A stretch of DNA of 64,000 bases from positions 18,779 through 82,778 of the forward strand of contig URKX01000003.1 of the NCBI GenBank assembly GCA_900548545.1. Direction: 5' to 3'. The notes beneath the pieces are model-generated. The model did not search any database, had not been told where the DNA came from, and saw nothing but the letters and a program-made list of their open reading frames with translations. Each line of letters begins with the position of its first letter. The stretch's first letter is position 1. Both the position numbers and the translations under genes were made by a program. Below, piece after piece: positions 27,323 to 35,291 of the stretch. The stretch comes from an uncultured Oscillospiraceae bacterium. GTDB taxonomy: Bacteria > Bacillota > Clostridia > Oscillospirales > Acutalibacteraceae.

Positions 27323-28537
27323 ATGAACCCCCAAAGGGAATACACCCCCAAACAGTGGCGTCATACCCAGTATGCCAGTTATTTGGGATATATCACCCAG
27401 GCCGTTGTGAACAACCTGGCCCCCCTGTTGTTTTTGATTTTCCAAGAGGTGTACCGTATCCCCCTGGAACAGATTACGCTTTTGGTGACGGTGAATTTCT
27501 GCGTCCAGCTTTCGGTGGATATGCTCTCCACCCGATTTGTGGATAAGATCGGCTACCGGCCCTGCATTGTGGCAGCCCACTTTTTCGCTGCGGCAGGGCT
27601 GGCGGGATTGGGCGTTTTCCCGCGGCTGCTCCCGGACCCCTTTGCGGGGCTGCTGGCGGCGGTGTTCCTTTATGCCATTGGCGGTGGGTTGATCGAGGTG
27701 CTGATCAGCCCCATTGTGGAGGCCTGCCCCACGGAAAATAAGGCGTCGGTCATGAGCCTGCTCCACTCTTTCTATTGCTGGGGCAGTGTGGGGGTTATTT
27801 TGCTTTCCACCCTGTTTTTGGGGGCCTTTGGAAAGGGCGCCTGGACCGTACTTGCCCTGTTGTGGGCGCTGTTACCGCTGTTTAACGCCTTTTGGTTTTG
27901 GCGGGTGCCCATTGCCCGGCTGACCGAGGAGGGGGAGGCCTTGCCATTGAGCAAGCTGTTTTCCCAAAAGCTGTTTTGGATCTTTGCGGCGTTGATGGTG
28001 GCTGCCGGCGCTTGCGAGCTGTCTATGAGCCAGTGGGCTTCCGCCTTTGCGGAAAGCGGGCTGGGGGTATCCAAAACCGTGGGGGACTTGGCAGGCCCCT
28101 GCTTCTTTGCCGTGCTCATGGGCTGCGCCCGGGTGATCTACGCCAAGGTGGGCCACAAGCTGAACCTGCTCAACGCCCAATGGATGTGCGGCTTGCTGTG
28201 CGTGGTGGCCTATTTGATGACGGCGCTGTCCCCAATTCCCGTGTTGGCACTGTTAGGGTGCGGCCTGTGCGGGTTCTCCGTGGGGATCTTGTGGCCAGGG
28301 ACTTTCAGTGTGGCGGCCCGTTACCTGCCCAAAGGCGGCACAGCGATGTTTGCGTTGCTGGCACTGTTTGGGGACCTGGGCTGTACCGGGGGCCCAACTT
28401 TGGTGGGGTTTGTTTCCGGGATCTTTGGCGGTGAGCTGAAGATGGGTTTACTGGCCGCAGTGGTATTCCCGATGCTTTTGATCCTGGCGGTGCTGGTGTG
28501 CAAACGAACCTTGGCTGGCGGGAAAGAAAAGCCTTGA
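27323..28537 (+). CDS. MFS transporter
   Basis: 404 residues with about 12 membrane helices in two halves, the charged loop STRFVDKIGYRP between helices 2 and 3, and glycine-rich helices. General look of the FucP-like sugar/proton symporter branch of MFS, but I cannot assign a substrate. ATG 27323 is chosen because AGGAGG lies 8 nt upstream; longer in-frame starts lie before the RBS. Single-gene unit between a promoter (27255) and a terminator (28546). Confidence 0.88.
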   Translation: MNPQREYTPKQWRHTQYASYLGYITQAVVNNLAPLLFLIFQEVYRIPLEQITLLVTVNFCVQLSVDMLSTRFVDKIGYRPCIVAAHFFAAAGLAGLGVFPRLLPDPFAGLLAAVFLYAIGGGLIEVLISPIVEACPTENKASVMSLLHSFYCWGSVGVILLSTLFLGAFGKGAWTVLALLWALLPLFNAFWFWRVPIARLTEEGEALPLSKLFSQKLFWIFAALMVAAGACELSMSQWASAFAESGLGVSKTVGDLAGPCFFAVLMGCARVIYAKVGHKLNLLNAQWMCGLLCVVAYLMTALSPIPVLALLGCGLCGFSVGILWPGTFSVAARYLPKGGTAMFALLALFGDLGCTGGPTLVGFVSGIFGGELKMGLLAAVVFPMLLILAVLVCKRTLAGGKEKP

Positions 28538-28545
28538 GCAGAACC

Positions 28546-28570
28546 AGAGGGGCGAATGCCCCTCTTTTTG
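28546..28570 (+). terminator. rho-independent terminator after MFS gene
   Basis: AGAGGGGC (28546-28553), GAAT, GCCCCTCT (28558-28565), TTTTTG. Confidence 0.9.
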
Positions 28571-28611
28571 TTGGGAATTTTACCCAAGGGAACGAAGGGA
28601 AGATAAGGCGA

Positions 28612-28753
28612 ATTAGTCAAATCTAACTTTTTTGACCTTTTTGCCTTCCCCCCTCTTGACAAATGAAGGTTCCAGGAATAAACTAAGAAATGTCCAAGGG
28701 CGTTAGATTTATCTAACCCCTTTCATTTGCCCAATGGGTTAGGATTATCTAAC
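28612..28753 (+). promoter_or_regulatory. feo promoter with three iron-type operators
   Basis: Promoter TTGACA (28656-28661), 17 bp, TAAACT (28679-28684). Three 16-bp palindromes of identical geometry flank it: ATTAG-N6-CTAAC (28612-28627), GTTAG-N6-CTAAC (28702-28717) and GTTAG-N6-CTAAC (28738-28753). The half-site and placement fit a DtxR/IdeR/MntR-type metal repressor controlling Fe(II) uptake (inference; no such regulator is in the window). Confidence 0.72.
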
Positions 28754-28777
28754 CTGTATGTAAAGGAGGGACATGGG

Positions 28778-28990
28778 ATGATGCCTTTGTCAATGGCAAA
28801 ACCCGGTGAAACATTTTCCATTGTGAAGGTCACTGGGAAGGATGAGATACGGCAGCATTTGGCGGAACTTGGCTTTGTGGTAAACGGTGCGGTCACTGTG
28901 GTCAGTGAATTGGGCGGCAGCCTGATCCTCCAGGTGAAAGACAGCCGGGTTGCCCTGGACAGGGAGATGGCCAATCGCATATTGATTTGA
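28778..28990 (+). CDS. feoA: FeoA domain protein, first copy
   Basis: 70 residues, one SH3-like FeoA domain (KPGETFSIVKVTG..HLAELGFVVNGAVTVV). A small cytoplasmic partner thought to modulate FeoB. AAAGGAGGG lies 7 nt before the tandem ATG at 28778; the frame is open further upstream but lacks an RBS and overlaps the operators. Ends 23 bp before the second feoA. Confidence 0.92.
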   Translation: MMPLSMAKPGETFSIVKVTGKDEIRQHLAELGFVVNGAVTVVSELGGSLILQVKDSRVALDREMANRILI

Positions 28991-29013
28991 CACAGCTGGA
29001 AAGGAGCGGGAAC

Positions 29014-29235
29014 ATGAAGACACTGCGGGACGCAAAGGTGGGCGACACGGTTCAGGTGGTGAAACTCCACGGAGAGGGCGCCACCAAGCGCCGGATCATG
29101 GACATGGGTATTACAAAAGGGGTACAGGTCCTTGTGCGGAAAGTGGCCCCCTTGGGTGACCCCATGGAGCTTTCGGTGCGGGGGTATGAGCTTTCGGTGC
29201 GCAAGGCCGACGCCGAAATGATTGAGATTGCCTGA
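29014..29235 (+). CDS. feoA: FeoA domain protein, second copy
   Basis: 73 residues, FeoA domain with KVGDTVQVVKLHGEGATKRRIMDMGI and the C-terminal LSVRKADAEMIEI. Clearly distinct from the first copy; tandem feoA genes are common in clostridial feo operons. AAAGGAG precedes ATG 29014. Confidence 0.92.
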   Translation: MKTLRDAKVGDTVQVVKLHGEGATKRRIMDMGITKGVQVLVRKVAPLGDPMELSVRGYELSVRKADAEMIEIA

Positions 29236-29270
29236 AAGCGGGGAAAAGCAGGGCTTTTTTTCGCAGGGCA

Positions 29271-29286
29271 GTTAGCTTTTTCTAAC
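29271..29286 (+). promoter_or_regulatory. fourth iron-type operator, just before feoB
   Basis: GTTAG-CTTTTT-CTAAC, same spacing as the three upstream sites, in the gap between the second feoA and feoB. It could block read-through or an internal promoter. Confidence 0.6.
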
Positions 29287-29305
29287 AAAGGAAGGGGAAC
29301 TGACG

Positions 29306-31480
29306 ATGGAAATCAAAATTGCGCTGGCGGGCAATCCGAACTGTGGGAAGACCACCCTGTTCAATGCCCTGACCGGTTCCAACCAATACGTGGGCAACTG
29401 GCCCGGGGTGACAGTGGAGAAAAAAGAAGGCCGATTGAAAGGAAACCAGGAGGTGGTCATCCAAGACCTGCCGGGCATCTATTCCCTTTCCCCCTATACG
29501 TTGGAGGAAGTGGTGGCTCGGAGCTATCTGGTGAATGAACACCCCGATGCCATTTTGAACATTGTGGACGGCACCAACATTGAGCGCAACCTGTACCTCA
29601 CCACCCAGCTCATCGAATTGGGGATCCCCGTGGTAGTGGCGGTGAACATGATCGACCTGGTGCGCAAAAACGGCGACAAGATCGATTTGAAACGCCTAGG
29701 CGAGGCTTTGGGCTGCGATGTGGTGGAGATGAGCGCCTTAAAGAATGAAGGCGGCGCGGAAGCGGTCCGGCGCTGCATCCAAGCGGCCCGGAACGCCAGG
29801 GCCCATGAGAAGGAATTGCCCCATGTGTTCACCGGCAGTGTGGAGCACGCCATCGCCCACATGGAGGAGTCTATTGCCGGCAAGGTGGAGGCGCGCACCC
29901 TGCGCTGGTACGCCATCAAAGTGTTCGAACGGGACGAGAAGGTGATGGCCGGTTTGAGCTTGGACGCCTCCCTCAAAAAGCACCTGGAAGAGCACATCCG
30001 GGACTGCGAGAAGGAATTGGATGACGACGCCGAGAGCATCATCACCAACCAGCGGTACGCCTACATCAATCAGGTGGTGGAAAAGGCTGTAAAAAAGAAA
30101 GCGGCCCTCCACAGCCTGTCTGTTTCCGATAAGATCGACCGGGTGGTCACCAACCGGGTGCTGGCGTTGCCCATCTTTGCCCTGGTGATGTTCGCGGTGT
30201 ACTGGGTGGCCATGGGCCCCTTCGGCACTTTCCTCACCGACTGGACCAACGACGTCCTGGGCAGCGCCTGGCTGACGGAAGGCTCCCGCGCCCTGCTCAC
30301 GAGCTGGGGCACAGCCGACTGGCTTACCGGCCTGGTGGCTGACGGCATTGTGGCCGGTGTGGGCGCGGTGCTGGGTTTCGTTCCCCAGATGCTGGTGCTG
30401 TTTCTGATGCTGTCCGTCCTGGAGGATATCGGTTACATGGCCCGGGTGGCGTTTATCATGGACCGGATCTTCCGGAAGTTTGGGCTCTCCGGTAAGAGCT
30501 TCATCCCCATGCTGATCGGTTCCGGCTGTGGTGTCCCTGGGGTGATGGCCTCCCGCACCATTGAAAACGAGCGTGACCGCCGCATGACTATCATGACTAC
30601 CACCTTTGTGCCCTGCGGCGCCAAGATGCCCATTGTGGGCCTGTTTGCCGGTGCATTGTTCGGCGGCTCGGGCCTGGTGGCTGTTTCCGCTTACTTTATC
30701 GGCATCGCGGCCATCATCGTTTCCGGCATCATCCTGAAAAAGACCAAGATGTTCGCTGGCGACCCTGCTCCCTTCGTCATGGAACTGCCTGCCTACCATG
30801 TGCCCGCCGCCGTCAATGTGCTTCGGGCCACTTGGGAGCGGGGCTGGTCTTTCATCAAGCGGGCCGGCACTGTCATCCTGGCCTCTTCCATCATCCTGTG
30901 GTTCTTCCAAGGGTTCGGCTTTGTGGATGGCAGGTTTGGCATGGTGGAGGACAACAACGCTTCGATTTTGGCCTCCATCGGCGGTGCGATCTGCGTGATT
31001 TTCGCGCCCCTGGGTTTTGGGGATTGGCAGTCCGCTGTGGCGGTGTTCACCGGGCTGATCGCCAAGGAAAACGTGGTGAATACCTTCGGCGTGCTCTTTG
31101 GGGTAGGCGCGGAAGTGGCAGAGGACGACCCCAGCCTGTGGGCGGCGGTGGCTTCCCATTACACCCCCCTGGCGGCATACAGCTTCATGATCTTTAACCT
31201 GCTGTGCGCCCCCTGCTTTGCGGCCATGGGCGCCATCAAGCGGGAGATGAACAACTGGAAGTGGACCCTGGGAGCCATTGGCTATATGTGCGGCTTGGCC
31301 TATGTGGTGTCCTTTGTGGTGTTCCAGATCGGCTCCCTGTTTGTGGGCGGCACCTTTGGCCTGGGTACTGGTTTTGCCTTTGCGGCAGTGGCGGCGATTC
31401 TTTACCTGCTTTTCCGCAAGAACCCCTATGATGAGGAGCACCTCTCTTCCATCAGTGCAGTGCGGGCTTCTGGAAACTGA
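29306..31480 (+). CDS. feoB: FeoB, ferrous iron transporter
   Basis: 724 residues. N-terminal G domain: GNPNCGKTTLFN, VGNWPGVTVE, DLPGIYS and NMID; then the helical GDI-like domain and a membrane part with two Gate motifs (GSGCGVPGVMASRT, FVPCGAKMP) carrying the conserved Cys residues. Imports Fe(II) across the cytoplasmic membrane. AAGGAAGGGG precedes ATG 29306. Third gene of the feo operon. Confidence 0.96.
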   Translation: MEIKIALAGNPNCGKTTLFNALTGSNQYVGNWPGVTVEKKEGRLKGNQEVVIQDLPGIYSLSPYTLEEVVARSYLVNEHPDAILNIVDGTNIERNLYLTTQLIELGIPVVVAVNMIDLVRKNGDKIDLKRLGEALGCDVVEMSALKNEGGAEAVRRCIQAARNARAHEKELPHVFTGSVEHAIAHMEESIAGKVEARTLRWYAIKVFERDEKVMAGLSLDASLKKHLEEHIRDCEKELDDDAESIITNQRYAYINQVVEKAVKKKAALHSLSVSDKIDRVVTNRVLALPIFALVMFAVYWVAMGPFGTFLTDWTNDVLGSAWLTEGSRALLTSWGTADWLTGLVADGIVAGVGAVLGFVPQMLVLFLMLSVLEDIGYMARVAFIMDRIFRKFGLSGKSFIPMLIGSGCGVPGVMASRTIENERDRRMTIMTTTFVPCGAKMPIVGLFAGALFGGSGLVAVSAYFIGIAAIIVSGIILKKTKMFAGDPAPFVMELPAYHVPAAVNVLRATWERGWSFIKRAGTVILASSIILWFFQGFGFVDGRFGMVEDNNASILASIGGAICVIFAPLGFGDWQSAVAVFTGLIAKENVVNTFGVLFGVGAEVAEDDPSLWAAVASHYTPLAAYSFMIFNLLCAPCFAAMGAIKREMNNWKWTLGAIGYMCGLAYVVSFVVFQIGSLFVGGTFGLGTGFAFAAVAAILYLLFRKNPYDEEHLSSISAVRASGN

Positions 31481-31525
31481 GAAAACTTTTGAAATCCATT
31501 TGTTTATAGAAAGGCGGTGGGGAGC

Positions 31526-31705
31526 GTGATCCCAACCATTCTTTTGTCCATTGTGATTGCAGCGGCGTTCTTTGCCATTGTGGGCAAGGGCATTTACAAC
31601 CGCAAACACCACAAGTCAGGCTGCGGCAGCTGCGGCGGTTGTGGCGGCTGCGGGGGAGGCTGCCACTCCTGTGGCGTGACGGTGACTCGGACTCCCCAAG
31701 AGTGA
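31526..31705 (+). CDS. FeoB-associated Cys-rich membrane protein
   Basis: 59 residues: one N-terminal membrane helix, then a basic patch (NRKHHK) and a Cys/Gly-rich tail with CGSCGGCGGC and CHSC. Matches the small FeoB-associated family found right after feoB, proposed to handle Fe(II) at the membrane. Start is GTG 31526 (AAAGGCGG about 9 nt upstream) or GTG 31517. Confidence 0.85.
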   Translation: MIPTILLSIVIAAAFFAIVGKGIYNRKHHKSGCGSCGGCGGCGGGCHSCGVTVTRTPQE

Positions 31706-31817
31706 GTCCTCTAAAGGCGTATCACTTCATTCTCTCTCTTGGCCGGGGGAAGGGTTCTCCGGCAGCTGCCCCCATTCGAAAGGACAGCACAACCAAATGA
31801 GGATGGGAGCGGGAAAG

Positions 31818-31850
31818 GGCGTGTTGCTTTTTGCAGCACGTCCTTTTTGT
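31818..31850 (+). terminator. rho-independent terminator after feo operon
   Basis: GGGCGTGTTGC (31818-31828), T-rich loop, GCAGCACGTCC (31834-31844, wobble pairs allowed), TTTTTG. Confidence 0.85.
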
Positions 31851-31936
31851 GCTTTTGAGGAGTATTTTCAATGAAGATATTCAATCCCGAAAATTAATTT
31901 ATTTAAGGAATTAGATTAATTTTTTTAATTAATTCA

Positions 31937-31965
31937 TTGACTTTAATGAAACGCTGGCATATAAT
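31937..31965 (+). promoter_or_regulatory. promoter for DUF2089-DUF4097 genes
   Basis: TTGACT (31937-31942), 17 bp, TATAAT (31960-31965). Just upstream (about 31900-31935) is a very AT-rich inverted repeat (GAATTA..TTAA with TTAATTAATTC), a possible operator or UP element. Confidence 0.75.
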
Positions 31966-32000
31966 GTCCTCAGAAGTTCAACAGAGAAAGGATGGGGTTT

Positions 32001-32402
32001 ATGGAAAATGAACGGTTTCATGCGCCGGCCCAGTGCCCGGTGTGCGGGGCAGACATGGTGGTCACCAAACTGCGCTGTTCCCACTGTGGCACCGAGCTTT
32101 CCGGGGAATTTGCCCCCTGCCGTTTTTGCCGCCTGGAAGACCGGCACTTGCGGTTTGTGGAAACCTTCCTGCGGTGCCGGGGGTCCATCAAAGAAGTGGA
32201 GCGGGCCTTGGGGGTCAGTTACCCCACGGTGAAAAATATGCTGGATGCCGCGTTGACTGCTTTGGGATTAGACGAGAAACCCGAACAGCGTGTCTTGCGG
32301 GAAAAGGAAGAGCGTTCCGAGATTTTGCAGCGGCTTTCCGATGGGGAGATCGACGTGGACACTGCCATTGAGGCGCTCAATCAGCTCAAGGGAGGGAAAT
32401 GA
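32001..32402 (+). CDS. DUF2089 family protein, probable regulator
   Basis: 133 residues. Zinc-ribbon start (CPVCGADM, CSHCG), a third Cys pair (CRFC), then a helix-turn-helix-like region (IKEVERALGVSYPTVKNMLDAAL) and a C-terminal helical segment. DUF2089 proteins of this design often precede DUF4097 genes and probably regulate them. Start ATG 32001 leaves 8 nt to GAAAGGA; ATG 31992 abuts the RBS. The stop is 1 bp before the next start. Confidence 0.88.
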   Translation: MENERFHAPAQCPVCGADMVVTKLRCSHCGTELSGEFAPCRFCRLEDRHLRFVETFLRCRGSIKEVERALGVSYPTVKNMLDAALTALGLDEKPEQRVLREKEERSEILQRLSDGEIDVDTAIEALNQLKGGK

Positions 32403-32403
32403 C

Positions 32404-33528
32404 ATGAGTGAAGAAAAGCGCAGGATCTTGGAAATGCTGGAGGCGGGAACCATCTCCCAGAAGGACGCCCAGCGGCTGTTAGAGGCGCTGGGGGAAAATC
32501 TTTCCCAGCCTGCTCCCATGTCGGAGAAGCCGGAACAGGACGTCTTTGAGGAGGCGGCCCAGGCGGTGGAACCTGCCCTGGAAGTGCCTAAGGAAGAGAA
32601 AGCCGCCGGGGAAGCGGAACAGGCTGGAGGGCAGGCTCCCCCTGTGGAATCTACCGCGGCCCTTGCCCTGCCCCTGGAAGAAAACCAGTACCAGCAGCCA
32701 GTGGGGGGCGTTGTCACCCAGTTAAAAATCGAATGGTGGAATGGCCCGGTGGAGATTCGCCCTTGGGAAGGGGATACCATCCGGGTGGCGGAGTATTCTC
32801 CCCGGCCGCTGGAGGACAGCGAGCGCATGGGGATCCGGGAGAAAAACGGCAAGCTCCACATCCAGTGGAACGAGAACGGGATACGCTTTGGCAGTTGGCG
32901 TTTAAAAAAGCACTTGGTAGTGGAACTGCCCACGGATGCTGTCCTGGAAGAGATCCGGGCGGAGAACACTTCCGGGAGCCTGTGTTTGGCGGGGATCAGC
33001 CTGGGAAAGGGCAACCTGGAAACCACCTCCGGCATGGTGTACTGCCATGGTTTGCGGGCTGAGAAGATGCGGGTGGAAACCACTTCCGGGGAGGTACAGA
33101 TGGAAGGTGCCTCTGTGGGGGAACTGCGGGTGGAAACGATCTCAGGGGAACAGCGGATCTTGGAGTTTGCGGCCCAGTATTTCAAGGGTGAAACCGTGTC
33201 CGGCCCATTGACCGCCATCGGCAATGGGGAAGAGTTGAAGTTGAGCACGGTTTCCGGACCTTTGACAGTGCAGGTAGGGCAGCATCCCCGGAAGGTAAAG
33301 CTGGAAACCGTTTCCGGGCCAGTAGAGGCGGTCTTGCCGGAAGGGGAGCCAGGATTTACAGTGGAGTACAGCAGTCTGTCTGGGCGCTTTTCCTCCCAGT
33401 TCCCCCTTACCGGGAAACTTGGAAAGCGGGAAGGTTCCGCCGTATATGGGTCGGGAGGCACCCAGCTGCACCTGGAAACTGTCAGCGGCTCCATGGGGCT
33501 GTGCAAGGGTATTTCAGCAGGCCACTGA
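32404..33528 (+). CDS. DUF4097-type beta-helix protein
   Basis: 374 residues. The N-terminal helical motif (RRILEMLEAGTISQKDAQRLLEAL) is shared by this family; an acidic, low-complexity linker (about 45-95) follows; then repeated short beta strands with recurring ETTSG/ETVSGP turns (about 170-365), a DUF4097-like stack. No signal peptide or helix is seen. GGAGGG precedes ATG 32404. Related proteins sit next to PspC or DUF2089 genes and are linked to envelope stress, but their function is not established. Confidence 0.82.
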   Translation: MSEEKRRILEMLEAGTISQKDAQRLLEALGENLSQPAPMSEKPEQDVFEEAAQAVEPALEVPKEEKAAGEAEQAGGQAPPVESTAALALPLEENQYQQPVGGVVTQLKIEWWNGPVEIRPWEGDTIRVAEYSPRPLEDSERMGIREKNGKLHIQWNENGIRFGSWRLKKHLVVELPTDAVLEEIRAENTSGSLCLAGISLGKGNLETTSGMVYCHGLRAEKMRVETTSGEVQMEGASVGELRVETISGEQRILEFAAQYFKGETVSGPLTAIGNGEELKLSTVSGPLTVQVGQHPRKVKLETVSGPVEAVLPEGEPGFTVEYSSLSGRFSSQFPLTGKLGKREGSAVYGSGGTQLHLETVSGSMGLCKGISAGH

Positions 33529-33557
33529 TTGACAAGAAAATTTTGAAGAGGAGAGAA

Positions 33558-33709
33558 ATGAACCAAGAAAAATATAAAATCCTGGATATGATCGAACGGG
33601 GCACCATCACTCCCGCGGATGAGGCGGGCCTTCCTTGGGGTTTCCTATCAGCTTGCTGATGGCTGTGCTGCTGGGATTGTTCCGCCGGCCGCTGGCTCAG
33701 TGGAAATGA
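33558..33709 (+). pseudogene. remnant of a third DUF4097-type gene
   Basis: A good RBS (GAGGAGAG) and ATG 33558 open a 33-residue frame whose first 23 residues (KYKILDMIERGTITPADEA) match the N-terminal motif of the preceding gene. It then frameshifts to a stop at 33659. In another frame, SLLMAVLLGLFRRPLAQWK ends at 33709, like the tail of a membrane-anchored relative. An internal deletion probably removed the middle. Confidence 0.6.
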
Positions 33710-33923
33710 GGAAGGGGTTCCCCCAGAGAAGGATAGGGAAGACAGGTATATTCTCGGCTTTTTCTCAAAAAAGCAGGGTTTCCGGGAAAATCCCCTTACA
33801 CTTTACTATAAAAAAGTGGTATAATACAAATGAAAGGAAACCGTTGTGAAAATGGCGGGCATCCTGCCGGTCGTGGCTGGCCGCAGGCAGTGCCGCCGAG
33901 AAAAAGACAAGGAGGTACCTGAA

Positions 33924-34433
33924 ATGTTTCAGCCAGGGGATTTAGTGGTGTACGGCAGCAGCGGTGTGTGCCGTGTGATCCAAGTGGGCACGCTGGAGGG
34001 AAAATCGGCAGACCCCAGCCGGGAGTATTACACCTTGCAGCCCATGTTTGAAGCGGAAAGGATCTATACCCCTGTAGACAGCGGCGTGTTTATGCGCCCC
34101 GCTATGACAAAAGAGCAGGCCCGGGATTTAATCCGCCAGATCCCCTTCATCCAGGAGGACCTGTGCACCGAACGCAACCCTACCAATCTGCGGATCCACT
34201 ATGAGGCTTCCCTCCAGTCTCACCAATGCAGGACGCTGGTGAGCTTGATCAAAGGCATCCGTCACAAGTACCGGGAAACGGTGCGGAAGGGCCGGAAAAT
34301 GGGCCAAGTGGATCAGCGCTACCGGAAAAAAGCCGAAGGGCTGCTTCACGGGGAGTTGTCCATTGCCCTGGGGATCCCCCTGGACCAGGTGGAAGGGTAT
34401 ATTCAACAGAATATGCAGGAAGAGGCGGGTTAA
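33924..34433 (+). CDS. CarD/CdnL-like transcription factor
   Basis: 169 residues. N-terminal RNA-polymerase-interacting (Tudor-like) domain: FQPGDLVVYGSSGVCRV and YYTLQP; a helical C-terminal DNA-binding-like domain. These proteins bind the RNA polymerase beta subunit and adjust open complex stability. AAGGAGG lies 8 nt before ATG 33924; the frame continues upstream without an RBS. A TATAAT at 33820-33825 is the likely -10. Ends before a terminator. Confidence 0.88.
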   Translation: MFQPGDLVVYGSSGVCRVIQVGTLEGKSADPSREYYTLQPMFEAERIYTPVDSGVFMRPAMTKEQARDLIRQIPFIQEDLCTERNPTNLRIHYEASLQSHQCRTLVSLIKGIRHKYRETVRKGRKMGQVDQRYRKKAEGLLHGELSIALGIPLDQVEGYIQQNMQEEAG

Positions 34434-34448
34434 AAAAGGGCCCGCCCC

Positions 34449-34482
34449 AAGGCCCTGCCGCACTGCGCGGCGGGGCCTTTTT
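34449..34482 (+). terminator. rho-independent terminator after carD
   Basis: AAGGCCCTGCCGC (34449-34461) pairs with GCGGCGGGGCCTT (34467-34479), one wobble, then TTT. The arms also allow use by the convergent DUF421 gene. Confidence 0.88.
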
Positions 34483-34492
34483 GCCACCTGGC

Positions 34493-35176
34493 CTATTTGG
34501 GCTTTTTGGGTTCCTTTTTGATGACCCGCCATTTGCCGTTGGTGGTCGCCGTCATTAAAAAAACATCCTTTTGCTGGAGGCCCTGTTCTTTCAGGCGCCG
34601 CTGCACCCAGGTTTTATCTTTGCCGCACAGTTCCAGGGAGTCTTGGGAGAGTTCCCCGTCGCTGATGACTACCACTTCCAGGTAGGAGGCCTCTGCTTTG
34701 AGCCCCAATTCTTTGGGGGTGACGGCATCTTTTTCCGGCCAGCGGATCACACTCATATTCCCGTTGGTTTCGATAATGGCCCAGGCCACGTCCTCCAGGT
34801 AGAATACCCCGTTTTGACGCAGCTGTTCAAACAAGTCTTCGGTGGTTAGGCGCAGACGGCGCATCTGCTGCTGCAATACTTGGCCCCGTTGGATCACCAC
34901 GGTGGGGCTGCCGCACACCAGCTTGCGGAATGGCCCGTTTTTCAGCATCAGCAGGGACATGGCAAGTTCGCAGATTACCAATACGCCCATGGGCAGCAGC
35001 CCTGTCCACAGGGGTTGCCCCTGTCCCTGGATGGGCAGAGCCGCCAGCTCGGAAATCAACAGTGTTACCACCAATTCGGAAGTTTGCAGCTGGCTGATTT
35101 GCCGTTTCCCCATCAACCGAACCGCCGTTAAAATTGCCCCATACATCAATAGGGTCTTTCCCAAAGAAGCCAGCAT
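34493..35176 (-). CDS. DUF421 (YetF-like) membrane protein
   Basis: 227 residues: three N-terminal helices (about 5-80) then the conserved cytoplasmic part with VRLMGKRQISQLQ, GSPTVVIQRGQV and LEDVAWAIIETNGNMSV. Family members are found in spore-formers, some with roles in spore or envelope physiology; exact function unknown. Convergent with carD and divergent from the ger operon, 115 bp away. Confidence 0.9.
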   Translation of the reverse strand: MLASLGKTLLMYGAILTAVRLMGKRQISQLQTSELVVTLLISELAALPIQGQGQPLWTGLLPMGVLVICELAMSLLMLKNGPFRKLVCGSPTVVIQRGQVLQQQMRRLRLTTEDLFEQLRQNGVFYLEDVAWAIIETNGNMSVIRWPEKDAVTPKELGLKAEASYLEVVVISDGELSQDSLELCGKDKTWVQRRLKEQGLQQKDVFLMTATTNGKWRVIKKEPKKPK

Positions 35177-35291
35177 CGCGATCCCCCTTTTCCTGTTACA
35201 CTGCCCTGTTTCGCTTCGATTATGCGCGTATAAACTCCCGGAAGGATGGAGAACCTAGCAGTGTACCATGAAAAAAGGGGGGAAACTAGCT

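Noticed and set aside
29738..31612. 624-residue minus-strand frame
   Set aside because: Antisense shadow of feoB, rich in His, Gln and Gly as expected for the opposite strand of a GC-biased gene.
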